Positions 42,503 to 49,676 of a DNA stretch of 64,000 nt are shown in pieces (position 1 is the first letter of the stretch; each line of letters begins with the position of its first letter). The notes below the pieces were generated by a model that worked only from the letters and a program-made list of their open reading frames with translations, was not told the origin of the DNA and searched no databases. The stretch is from Acidobacterium sp. (GTDB taxonomy: Bacteria > Acidobacteriota > Terriglobia > Terriglobales > Acidobacteriaceae). The position numbers and the translations under genes are program-made. Location: NCBI GenBank assembly GCA_003166955.1, contig PMUI01000098.1, forward strand, positions 30,369-94,368, given 5' to 3'.

Positions 42503-42524
42503 GCGGCCATCCGAAGATGGCCGC
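42503..42524. terminator. Terminator-like hairpin downstream of acnA
   Basis: A perfect 9-bp stem (GCGGCCATC / GATGGCCGC) with a CGAA tetraloop lies 17 bp past the acnA stop on the - strand, flanked by CCAGG/CCTGG that could extend it. Confidence 0.6.
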
Positions 42525-42540
42525 CTGGTTTCCAGTGGAG

Positions 42541-45351
42541 CTACTTCTGTGCTGCGAGTTGGCGGAGGACGTACTGCAGGATGCCGCCGTGCTCGAAGTA
42601 GAAGATCTCCTGGGGCGTGTCGATGCGTATTTTCGCTTCGAAGGTTTTGGTTTTGCCGGCAGCGTCGGTCGCGCGGACCGCAACGGTGTGGCCGATGGCA
42701 AATTTCGATTCGAGGCGTGGTTTGAGGCCCACAATATCGTAGGTCTCTTCGCCGGTGAGGCCGAGGGATTCAACGGTTTTGCCCGCTTCGAACTGCAGCG
42801 GGAGGATGCCCATGCCGACGAGGTTGGAGCGATGGATCCGCTCGAAGCTCTCGGCAATAACGGCGCGGACGCCGAGAAGCTTTGGCCCTTTCGCAGCCCA
42901 GTCGCGGCTGGAGCCGGAGCCGTATTCCTTACCGGCGAGGATGATGAGCGGGGTGCCGCGCTCGGCGTACTTCACCGAGGCGTCGTAGATGGACATCTGC
43001 TCGCCCTCAGGCAGGAGGCGGGTGACGCCGCCTTCGGTGCCGGGCGCGAGCTTGTTACGCAGTCTCACATTGGCAAAAGTCCCGCGGACCATGACTTCGT
43101 GATTGCCACGGCGCGATCCGTAGGAGTTGAAGTCGGCGGGCTTGACGCCGTGTTCGGTGAGGTATTTTCCAGCAGGTCCATTGAGCTTGATGGAGCCGGC
43201 GGGCGAGATGTGGTCGGTGGTGACGGAGTCGCCGAGAACAGCGAGAACGCGCGCGCCGGTGATTTCCTGAACGGGCGCGGGTTGCGCGGGCATGCCGTCG
43301 AAGTACGGCGCTTTGCGGATGTAGGTGGAGTCGCGCTCCCACTGGTAGACGTCGCCGGTGGGGAAGTTAAGCTTCTGCCAGTTGGCGTCGCCGTGGGTCA
43401 CGGTGGCGTATTCCTTCGTGTAGCTGTCGGAGCTAATGGCCGAGGCGATGACGCTGGAGACTTCCTGCTGCGACGGCCAGATGTCGCGGAGGAAAACGGG
43501 CTGGCCGGACTTGTCTTTGCCCAGGGGCGTGTTATCGAAGTCGTGGTCAATGCGGCCGGCAAGGGCGTACGCGACGACCAGCGGCGGCGACATGAGGTAG
43601 TTGGCGCGGACCTCGGAGTTGATACGGCCTTCGAAGTTGCGATTGCCGCTGAGGACCGAGACGGCGACGAGGCTGTGTTGCTCGATGGCCTTCGAGACGT
43701 CGTCGGGCAGCGGGCCGGAGTTGCCAATACACGTGGTGCAGCCGTAGCCGACGGTGTTGAAGCGGAGCTTGTCGAGCCATTGCGTCAGGCCGGACTTGTC
43801 GTAGTAGTCTGTGACGACGCGCGAGCCGGGGGCGAGCGATGTCTTGACCCAGGGTGGAACGCTGAGGCCTTTCTCAACAGCTTTCTTCGCGAGCAGACCT
43901 GCGGCGACCATGACGGAGGGGTTCGAGGTGTTGGTGCAACTGGTGATGGCGGCGATGACGATAGAGCCGTGGTCGAGGTAAGGCTCGACGTCGACGCCGA
44001 AGCGCTCTTTGACGGTGTGGGCGATGTGGCCGTTGCCGCTCGAGGTGGGCTCCACGGCGGCGTGGGTCGATTGGACATCTCCATTCAAAGACGCGTGCCC
44101 GCCTTCACCTTCCCAGCGGATGGCCTGGCGCTGTCCGACTTTGTCAGCGTTGGGGCCGAGGAGCGAGGGAAGCTGTTTTTTGAAGCTGGCGCCGGCTTCG
44201 CGAAGGAGGACGCGATCCTGCGGGCGCCTGGGTCCGGCGACGCTGGGCTCGACCTGCGTGAGGTCGAGAGCGATGGTCTGAGAGTACTCGGCTGCGGGCG
44301 AGTCAGGCGTATGGAACAGGGCCTGTTCCGTGAAATACGCCTCGACGAGGGCGATCTGGTCGGCGGGGCGACCGGTGAGGCGGAGGTAGCGCAGAGTTTC
44401 CGCGTCGACGGGGAAGAGGCCGCAGGTGGCGCCGTATTCCGGCGCCATGTTGCCGATGGTGGCGCGATCGGCGAGCGGCAGTTCGGCGATGCCGGGGCCG
44501 TAGAACTCAACGAATTTGCCGACGACGCCGAGCTTGCGCAGCATTTCCGTGACGGTGAGGACCAGGTCAGTGGCGGTTGCGCCTTCGCGCAGCTTGCCGG
44601 TGAGTTTGAAGCCGACGACCTGCGGGACGAGCATGGAGACGGGCTGGCCGAGCATCGCGGCTTCGGCCTCGATACCGCCGACGCCCCAGCCGAGAACGCC
44701 GAGGCCGTTGATCATCGTGGTGTGGGAGTCGGTGCCGACGAGCGTGTCGGGGTAAGCCTGCGGTTTTGCGCCGGTGGTCGTGAAGACGACGCGTGCAAGG
44801 TATTCAAGGTTGACCTGGTGACAGATGCCCATTCCTGGCGGGACTGCGGAGAAGTTGCGGAAGGCGGTCTGGCCCCACTTGAGGAAGGCGTAGCGCTCGC
44901 GGTTGCGTTGGAATTCGAGCGCGGCGTTGAGGGAGTAGGCGTTGCCGGTGCCGTATTCGTCGACCTGAACGGAGTGATCGATGACGAGCTCGGCGGGCTG
45001 GAGGGGGTTGATCTTCTGCGGATCGCCGCCGAGGACCTTCATCGCATCGCGCATGGCCGCGAGGTCGACGACGGCCGGGACGCCGGTGAAGTCCTGCATG
45101 AGGACGCGGGCGGGCATCCAGGAAATTTCGCGCGAGGGCTCGGCTTTGGGGTCCCATTTCGCGAGGAACTCGATATCGTCGGCGGTGACGGATTTGCCGT
45201 CCTCATAGCGGAGAAGATTTTCGAGCAGGATGCGGAGGCTGAAGGGCAGGCGATGGAGATCGATGCCGCGTTTTTCGAGCGCGCTGAGGCGGAAGATTTC
45301 ATAAGTCTTGCCGCCGGATTTCAGTTCGGACTGGCTGCCGTAGGAATTCAT
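42541..45351 (-). CDS. acnA: Aconitate hydratase A
   Basis: A 936-residue TCA-cycle enzyme interconverting citrate and isocitrate. The three cysteine ligands of the 4Fe-4S cluster are visible in TSCTNTSNPSVMVAAG and GCTTCIGNSGP. The swivelling C-terminal domain has YGSGSSRDWAAKGP with the substrate-binding arginine. Order and length match AcnA/IRP1-type aconitases. ATG 45351 has AAAGGAAA upstream; the 29-codon extension to 45438 is unlike the family. It is monocistronic with a terminator. Confidence 0.95.
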   Translation of the reverse strand: MNSYGSQSELKSGGKTYEIFRLSALEKRGIDLHRLPFSLRILLENLLRYEDGKSVTADDIEFLAKWDPKAEPSREISWMPARVLMQDFTGVPAVVDLAAMRDAMKVLGGDPQKINPLQPAELVIDHSVQVDEYGTGNAYSLNAALEFQRNRERYAFLKWGQTAFRNFSAVPPGMGICHQVNLEYLARVVFTTTGAKPQAYPDTLVGTDSHTTMINGLGVLGWGVGGIEAEAAMLGQPVSMLVPQVVGFKLTGKLREGATATDLVLTVTEMLRKLGVVGKFVEFYGPGIAELPLADRATIGNMAPEYGATCGLFPVDAETLRYLRLTGRPADQIALVEAYFTEQALFHTPDSPAAEYSQTIALDLTQVEPSVAGPRRPQDRVLLREAGASFKKQLPSLLGPNADKVGQRQAIRWEGEGGHASLNGDVQSTHAAVEPTSSGNGHIAHTVKERFGVDVEPYLDHGSIVIAAITSCTNTSNPSVMVAAGLLAKKAVEKGLSVPPWVKTSLAPGSRVVTDYYDKSGLTQWLDKLRFNTVGYGCTTCIGNSGPLPDDVSKAIEQHSLVAVSVLSGNRNFEGRINSEVRANYLMSPPLVVAYALAGRIDHDFDNTPLGKDKSGQPVFLRDIWPSQQEVSSVIASAISSDSYTKEYATVTHGDANWQKLNFPTGDVYQWERDSTYIRKAPYFDGMPAQPAPVQEITGARVLAVLGDSVTTDHISPAGSIKLNGPAGKYLTEHGVKPADFNSYGSRRGNHEVMVRGTFANVRLRNKLAPGTEGGVTRLLPEGEQMSIYDASVKYAERGTPLIILAGKEYGSGSSRDWAAKGPKLLGVRAVIAESFERIHRSNLVGMGILPLQFEAGKTVESLGLTGEETYDIVGLKPRLESKFAIGHTVAVRATDAAGKTKTFEAKIRIDTPQEIFYFEHGGILQYVLRQLAAQK

Positions 45352-45454
45352 GACGTTTCCTTTCGTGGCGAGAGGCGCAGGAGTTTGCTCACGCGCGGCC
45401 TGCAAAGTCAGGGGGCGGAGCGGATGGGGAGCGGCCAATCAGACTGAAGCATGT

Positions 45455-45484
45455 CTTCCGCGGTCATGACGACCACGGCGGAAG
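45455..45484. other. Hairpin in the acnA/Nramp divergent region
   Basis: CTTCCGC and GCGGAAG form a 7-bp stem with an inner GGT/ACC continuation in the 409-bp gap between divergent acnA and the Nramp gene. The gap otherwise holds an AT-rich patch (45528-45550), a second small GCTGCG/CGCAGC hairpin and the dyad at 45614. No gene was seen in it. Confidence 0.35.
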
Positions 45485-45613
45485 CGCCGGAGTAGCGGGG
45501 GAAACGAGATGAGAGAACTCGTCATCATCGGTAAATATTTTAGAACTTTTTGCAGTTGCGGCGCTGCGTTTTCCGCAGCAAGGTGGCCGCGGACGGGAAA
45601 AAGTGAACTTTTA

Positions 45614-45631
45614 TTAACACTTCTGTGTTAA
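45614..45631. promoter_or_regulatory. Perfect 18-bp dyad, candidate operator of the Nramp gene
   Basis: TTAACAC-TTCT-GTGTTAA is a perfect 7-bp inverted repeat with a 4-bp spacer, 130 bp upstream of the Nramp start, in an AT-rich setting unlike the GC-rich surroundings. Size and symmetry suit a dimeric winged-helix repressor. Metal regulators (MntR/DtxR-like) would make sense here but the motif is not a known consensus. Confidence 0.4.
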
Positions 45632-45760
45632 CCATGGTTTACATCGGGGCGAAAGAGAAGTACACTCCGAAGATTGGAAGCAGGTCGGGAGCACTGTGCG
45701 GCGTGCGGGGTTTTCGGGCCGGGGATCGTCTGACATAGAGGAAGTGCGAAAAGAGCAGGG

Positions 45761-47149
45761 ATGAGTGCGGGCGCACAATCCGGGCGGAAGCTGCGTGTGA
45801 TGGCGACGGAAGACGAAGTCGTCGTCACACACGAGGACATCGATCGCGCGCACGACAGGGCGCGGGTGACGGCGGCCCGCGGCAGGCGCGGACTGCGGTC
45901 GTGGGCATGGCTGTTGTGGTTGCTCATCGGGCCGGGAATCCTGGTGATGCTGGGGGAGAACGACGGGCCCAGCATGCTGTCGTACGCGGCGACCGGGGCG
46001 AAGTTCGGCGTTGGGTTCTTCATTCCGTTTGTGGTCCTGACGTTCGGCATGGCCGTAGTGGTCCAGGAGATGACGGTGCGGCTGGGCGCAGCGACGCACC
46101 GCGGGCACGCGGAGCTGATCTTCGAGCGCTTCGGGCCGTTCTGGGGCTGGTTTTCGATGATCGACCTCGGGATTGGCAATTTTCTGACGCTGATCACGGA
46201 GTTCATTGCGATCCGCGCGGGGCTGGGGTTCTTTGGCGTTCCGGCGTGGGCTGCAGTTTTGGTGGCGCTGGCGGTACTGTTCTCGGCGCTGATGAGCCAC
46301 CGGTACTGGACCTGGGAGCGCGTGACGCTGGCGGCGGCGGCATTCAATTTGATTTTCATTCCGGTGGCGCTGATGGCGCATCCTCACTGGGGCGCGGTTG
46401 GGCACGCGGTGGTGACATGGAAGCCACTGCCGCCCTTCAGCAACGACACATTGCTGATCATCCTGTCGGACATCGGCGCGACGGTGACGCCCTGGATGCT
46501 GTTCTTCCAGCAGAGCGCGACGGTGGACAAGGGGATGACGACGAAGGACATCCGCTTTGGCCGCATCGATACAGTGGTGGGCGCGGCGCTGGCTGCAGCG
46601 GCGGCGGTGGGCGCGATCCTGGTGACGGCTCCCCTGTTCGGACGGATAAGCGCGGCCAACTTCGAGGCCGCGCAATTTGCGCAGGCGCTGCAACCGGTGA
46701 TCGGGCGATTCGGCGCTTCGCTCTTTGCGCTGGGAATGGTGGAAGCGGGGATCGTTGCGTCGATCACGATTTCTACCTCGTCGGCCTATGCATTTGGCGA
46801 AGTGGCGCGGCGGCCGCACAGTTTGAACTTGCCGGTGAACCAGGGCAAGTCGTTCTATGCGGTGCTGTGTTTGTGCGCGGCGGCTGCGGCGGGGATCGTG
46901 CTGATTCCCGGCTTGCCTCTTGTGTTTGTGGTGCTGGTGGTGAACGTAGTTGCGGTGCTCGCGATGCCGCCGGCGCTGGTGTTTCTGTATCTGCTGGTGA
47001 ACGATAAAGAGATCATGGAGGGGGTGAAGAGCCCCGCGTGGATGAATGCGCTGGCGGCAACGGTGGTTGTTCTGCTGACGGCGGCGGGCGTCTTGTACGG
47101 GTTGAGCGTGGTTGCGCCGGGTGTGTTTGCGTGGATGGGCAGACTGTAG
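45761..47149 (+). CDS. Divergent Nramp-family divalent metal transporter
   Basis: A 462-residue inner-membrane protein with about eleven helices. It is recognisable as Nramp by the overall pattern (GPGILVMLGENDGPSMLSY in helix 1, GATVTPWMLFFQQSATVDKG in helix 6). The metal-selective DPGN motif of helix 1 and the MPH motif of helix 6, including its methionine, are not present. Nramp-related magnesium transporters (NRMT) also lack them, so the substrate may be Mg2+ or another hard ion rather than Mn2+/Fe2+. A hydrophilic N-terminal extension of ~45 residues precedes helix 1. A small membrane protein is encoded 10 bp downstream. Confidence 0.78.
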   Translation: MSAGAQSGRKLRVMATEDEVVVTHEDIDRAHDRARVTAARGRRGLRSWAWLLWLLIGPGILVMLGENDGPSMLSYAATGAKFGVGFFIPFVVLTFGMAVVVQEMTVRLGAATHRGHAELIFERFGPFWGWFSMIDLGIGNFLTLITEFIAIRAGLGFFGVPAWAAVLVALAVLFSALMSHRYWTWERVTLAAAAFNLIFIPVALMAHPHWGAVGHAVVTWKPLPPFSNDTLLIILSDIGATVTPWMLFFQQSATVDKGMTTKDIRFGRIDTVVGAALAAAAAVGAILVTAPLFGRISAANFEAAQFAQALQPVIGRFGASLFALGMVEAGIVASITISTSSAYAFGEVARRPHSLNLPVNQGKSFYAVLCLCAAAAAGIVLIPGLPLVFVVLVVNVVAVLAMPPALVFLYLLVNDKEIMEGVKSPAWMNALAATVVVLLTAAGVLYGLSVVAPGVFAWMGRL

Positions 47150-47159
47150 GAGCGATGCG

Positions 47160-47366
47160 ATGAGCCAACACGAGCATGTGAGCGATGCGGACGCCGGGTT
47201 CGTGTTGTCGAACCTGGAGCCGGACCAGCTGGCGCTGGCGAAGAACGTTCCGGTGCCGCGGCGGAAGCTGAAGAGCGGAGAACTGGCGCTGGTGTGGGCG
47301 CTGCGCTTGTATCTGGTGTTCATGCTGGCGGTGGTGTGCTGGCAGGCGTGGATTGCGGTGCGGTGA
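47160..47366 (+). CDS. Small single-helix membrane protein downstream of Nramp
   Basis: A 68-residue protein with a charged N-terminal half (FVLSNLEPDQLALAKNVPVP, RRKLKSGE) and one C-terminal transmembrane helix (LYLVFMLAVVCWQAWIAV). AGGAG lies 7 nt upstream of ATG 47160, and the gap to the Nramp stop is only 10 bp, so it is cotranscribed. It may be an accessory or stabilising subunit of the transporter; I know of no named family. Confidence 0.7.
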   Translation: MSQHEHVSDADAGFVLSNLEPDQLALAKNVPVPRRKLKSGELALVWALRLYLVFMLAVVCWQAWIAVR

Positions 47367-47432
47367 GTTTGTGACGGCCGCTGTAGCGTTCTGGACGACG
47401 CTGCGATAGGCTCTTGTGGGGCAATCGGGACA

Positions 47433-48707
47433 ATGAAAGTGCTGGTGATTGGTGGCGGCGGGCGCGAGCATGCGCTTTGTTGGGCGATTCGCCGCTCGGC
47501 TCGCGCGAGCGAGGTGGTGTGCGCGCCGGGGAACGGCGGCATCGCGCAGGGGTCGCGGTGCGTGCAGGTGGATCAGAAGGACATCGACGATCTACTGCGC
47601 GTGGTTGCGGCGGAGAAGCCGGATCTGACGGTGGTAGGGCCGGAGCTGCCGCTGTCGCTGGGGCTGGTGGACGCGATGCACGGGCGCGGGCTGAAAGTTT
47701 TTGGGCCGACGCGCGATGCGGCGACGCTCGAGACCAGCAAGTCGTACGCGAAGCGCTTCATGCAGCGGCACACGATTCCGACGCCGAACTACGCGGTCTG
47801 CGAGTCGCGGCAGGAGGCGCAGGACGCGCTCGCGATGTTTCGTCTGCCGGTGGTGATCAAGGCCGATGGACTCGCTGCCGGCAAAGGCGTGCTCATCTGC
47901 GAGACGAAGGAGCAGGCGGACCAGGCGATCGCGGACCTGTTCAGCGGGCAGTTGCTCGGCGAGCCGGAGAAGACCCTCGTAATCGAGGAGCACCTGACCG
48001 GCGAGGAGCTGTCGTTCCTGGTGCTGAGCGACGGCAAGCACGCGGTGCCGCTGGTTCCGGCGCAGGATCACAAGCGGATCGGCGAAGGCGACACGGGACC
48101 GAACACGGGCGGGATGGGTGTTTACTCAACTGACAACATGCTCGATCCGGCGATGCGGACGTGGATCCTCGAGCGTGTGGCGCAGAAGACGATTGACGGA
48201 ATGGCGGCGGAGGAGACTCCTTTCGTGGGCGTGCTGTATTGCGGGTTGATGATGACGGCGACGGGGCCGCAGGTGCTGGAGTTCAACGCACGGTTCGGCG
48301 ATCCGGAGACCCAGGCGATTCTGGTGCGGATGGAGAGCGATCTGGTAGAGGCGCTCGAGGCCTGCGTCGAAGGGCGGCTGAGCGACACGGAGTTTCGCTG
48401 GAAACCTGGAGCGTCGGCGTGCGTGGTCGCGGCGTCGCAGGGCTACCCGGGAAGCTATGAGTCCGGGAAGACGATTTCGGGCCTTGAAGAGGCGGCGCGG
48501 GTGCCGGGGGTTGAAGTTTTTCACGCGGGGACGACGTTCGACGGCGAGTCGTATCGGACGGCTGGAGGGCGCGTGCTGGGCGTGACGGCGACGGGCGCGA
48601 ATCTCGAAGAGGCGCTGCAGTCGGTCTACCAGGCGATGGGGCGGATTTCGTTTGAGGGGATGGTGTTTCGGAAAGACATCGGGTGGAGAGCGGTGGGGAA
48701 GAAGTGA
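47433..48707 (+). CDS. purD: Phosphoribosylamine-glycine ligase
   Basis: A 424-residue ATP-grasp enzyme of purine synthesis joining phosphoribosylamine and glycine. It begins MKVLVIGGGGREHALCWAI, with the ATP-grasp elements VVIKADGLAAGKGV, ITGEELSFL-like LTGEELSFLVL, GPNTGGMGVYS and EFNARFGDPETQ. The order is full-length and intact. The following 280 bp (48708-48987) hold no gene. Confidence 0.95.
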   Translation: MKVLVIGGGGREHALCWAIRRSARASEVVCAPGNGGIAQGSRCVQVDQKDIDDLLRVVAAEKPDLTVVGPELPLSLGLVDAMHGRGLKVFGPTRDAATLETSKSYAKRFMQRHTIPTPNYAVCESRQEAQDALAMFRLPVVIKADGLAAGKGVLICETKEQADQAIADLFSGQLLGEPEKTLVIEEHLTGEELSFLVLSDGKHAVPLVPAQDHKRIGEGDTGPNTGGMGVYSTDNMLDPAMRTWILERVAQKTIDGMAAEETPFVGVLYCGLMMTATGPQVLEFNARFGDPETQAILVRMESDLVEALEACVEGRLSDTEFRWKPGASACVVAASQGYPGSYESGKTISGLEEAARVPGVEVFHAGTTFDGESYRTAGGRVLGVTATGANLEEALQSVYQAMGRISFEGMVFRKDIGWRAVGKK

Positions 48708-48936
48708 GTTCCCCCCGGGGCCGAAAAAAGGGTAGCGGCGCATCATGTATTTGATTCGATGGATGCGAGCATTTTTCGAGCGCTACGCAAGCATTTGGTT
48801 CGGCAATGGGTTGCGGCCATCTCATTTTGCTTTCAGATTCCTGCATGGCTCCTCGCGCGCGGGTGATGCTTACGTATTTGAAACTGCAATAGAAGTTGTC
48901 TTTGAATTTTGATTCCAAAATACTCATCTTGTGGGG

Positions 48937-48968
48937 AAGGGGCCGGTCAGTTTCCTGACCGGCCCTTT
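48937..48968. terminator. Strong terminator hairpin
   Basis: A 14-bp stem (with one G-U pair) centred on GGGGCCGGTCAG / CTGACCGGCCC, with a TTTC tetraloop, 19 bp beyond the stop of the - strand orphan gene. On the - strand its 3' side is followed by a weak T run; it may also stop purD transcripts. Confidence 0.7.
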
Positions 48969-48987
48969 GTCTCCCTGCCGCAGCGGG

Positions 48988-49350
48988 TTAGCTGGCGGCG
49001 GGAGTGATGGCGGCGTTCGCCGACTTGCCTTCGAGGATGGCGATGGCCTGCTCCACAATGGGGGCAAGCTTCTTGAAGTCGTCGATGAGGGCGAGGAAGT
49101 CGGAGTAGACCTTCGAGTCGGCGGCGAAGCTGAGACCGTCGGCGGTGACGGCGCCTTCGGAGGCCGCGATGAGGGCCTCGACGTCGGCGACCAGAGTGGA
49201 GAGGCCGTTGATGAAGGGCTGCTCAAGCGGCTTTTCGGACTTCAGGATGGATTCAACGCGCAGGGCGAGGCCGACGATGGTTTTGACCTCACCGGCGAAC
49301 CATTTGCCGAAGTCGGCGATTTTGACGCCCAGTTTCTGAAAAATGTTCAT
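48988..49350 (-). CDS. Small orphan alpha-helical protein
   Basis: A 120-residue protein that I do not recognise. It starts MNIFQKLGVKIADFGKWF, has no signal peptide, is nearly all helix-forming, and has alternating hydrophobic faces (FLALIDDFKKLAPIVEQAIA). A textbook AAGGAG lies 5 nt before ATG 49350 and a strong terminator lies 20 bp after the stop, so it looks like a well-expressed single-gene transcript. Its size and isolation recall phage or stress accessory proteins, but no phage gene is nearby. Confidence 0.65.
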   Translation of the reverse strand: MNIFQKLGVKIADFGKWFAGEVKTIVGLALRVESILKSEKPLEQPFINGLSTLVADVEALIAASEGAVTADGLSFAADSKVYSDFLALIDDFKKLAPIVEQAIAILEGKSANAAITPAAS

Positions 49351-49390
49351 GGTGCTCCTTTGCTTCGTTTGCATGCAAAAATGAGGGCGC

Positions 49391-49465
49391 AAAAGAAAAG
49401 GCCCGCCGGGCGCCGCCGCCACGCCGAGAATCCGGTGGGACGGGGGCCCGAACAGGCCTTTCTTT
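49391..49465 (-). other. Long-range inverted repeat / leader structure
   Basis: AAAGAAAAGGCC at the left and GGCCTTTCTTT at the right are complementary except for one bulged A and enclose a very GC-rich core with a nested GCCC/GGGC hairpin. On the - strand it ends in a TTTTCTTTT run, like an intrinsic terminator or attenuator, immediately upstream of the small orphan gene. Confidence 0.45.
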
Positions 49466-49593
49466 AAAAACTACCCTCTATTGTCAGAATACCAAGTTTG
49501 GGGTGAAAACCTGCCAAATATGATGGCTTGGAAGTGGCTTGGATTGAGCAACATGAACTTCGGTAATGGGTCAAAAAACTTGACAATTTTTCC

Positions 49594-49639
49594 ACATTTG
49601 GGGGAAAACACGACGGAGGTCGTGTTTCCCCCCAAATGT
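49594..49639. repeat. 46-bp near-perfect hairpin (21-bp arms)
   Basis: Arms 49594-49614 and 49619-49639 pair at 20 of 21 positions (one A-C mismatch at 49605/49628) around a GGAG loop. It lies ~40 bp after the stop of the - strand propeller gene. It could be a terminator, but the arms are longer than usual for one. A 7-bp-period array starts at its right edge. Confidence 0.7.
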
Positions 49640-49662
49640 AGCCCGTAGCCGGTAGCCTGTAG
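49635..49662 (+). repeat. Heptamer array, TAG type
   Basis: Four consecutive 7-mers (AATGTAG, CCCGTAG, CCGGTAG, CCTGTAG) share the form NNNNTAG. The TAG triplets fall at 49639, 49646, 49653 and 49660 and so cover all three + strand frames. The array lies between the long hairpin and the stop of the propeller gene. Confidence 0.7.
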
Positions 49663-49676
49663 CAGCTGATGATCGG

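Noticed and set aside
42322-45447. A 1,041-residue + strand open frame opposite acnA
   Set aside because: It is antisense to a highly conserved aconitase, has no ribosome-binding site, and its composition (A/G/E/R-rich) is what high-GC third positions produce on the other strand.
45614-47542. A 642-residue - strand open frame opposite the Nramp gene
   Set aside because: Arg/His/Pro-rich antisense composition with no recognisable domain; the + strand transporter is convincing.
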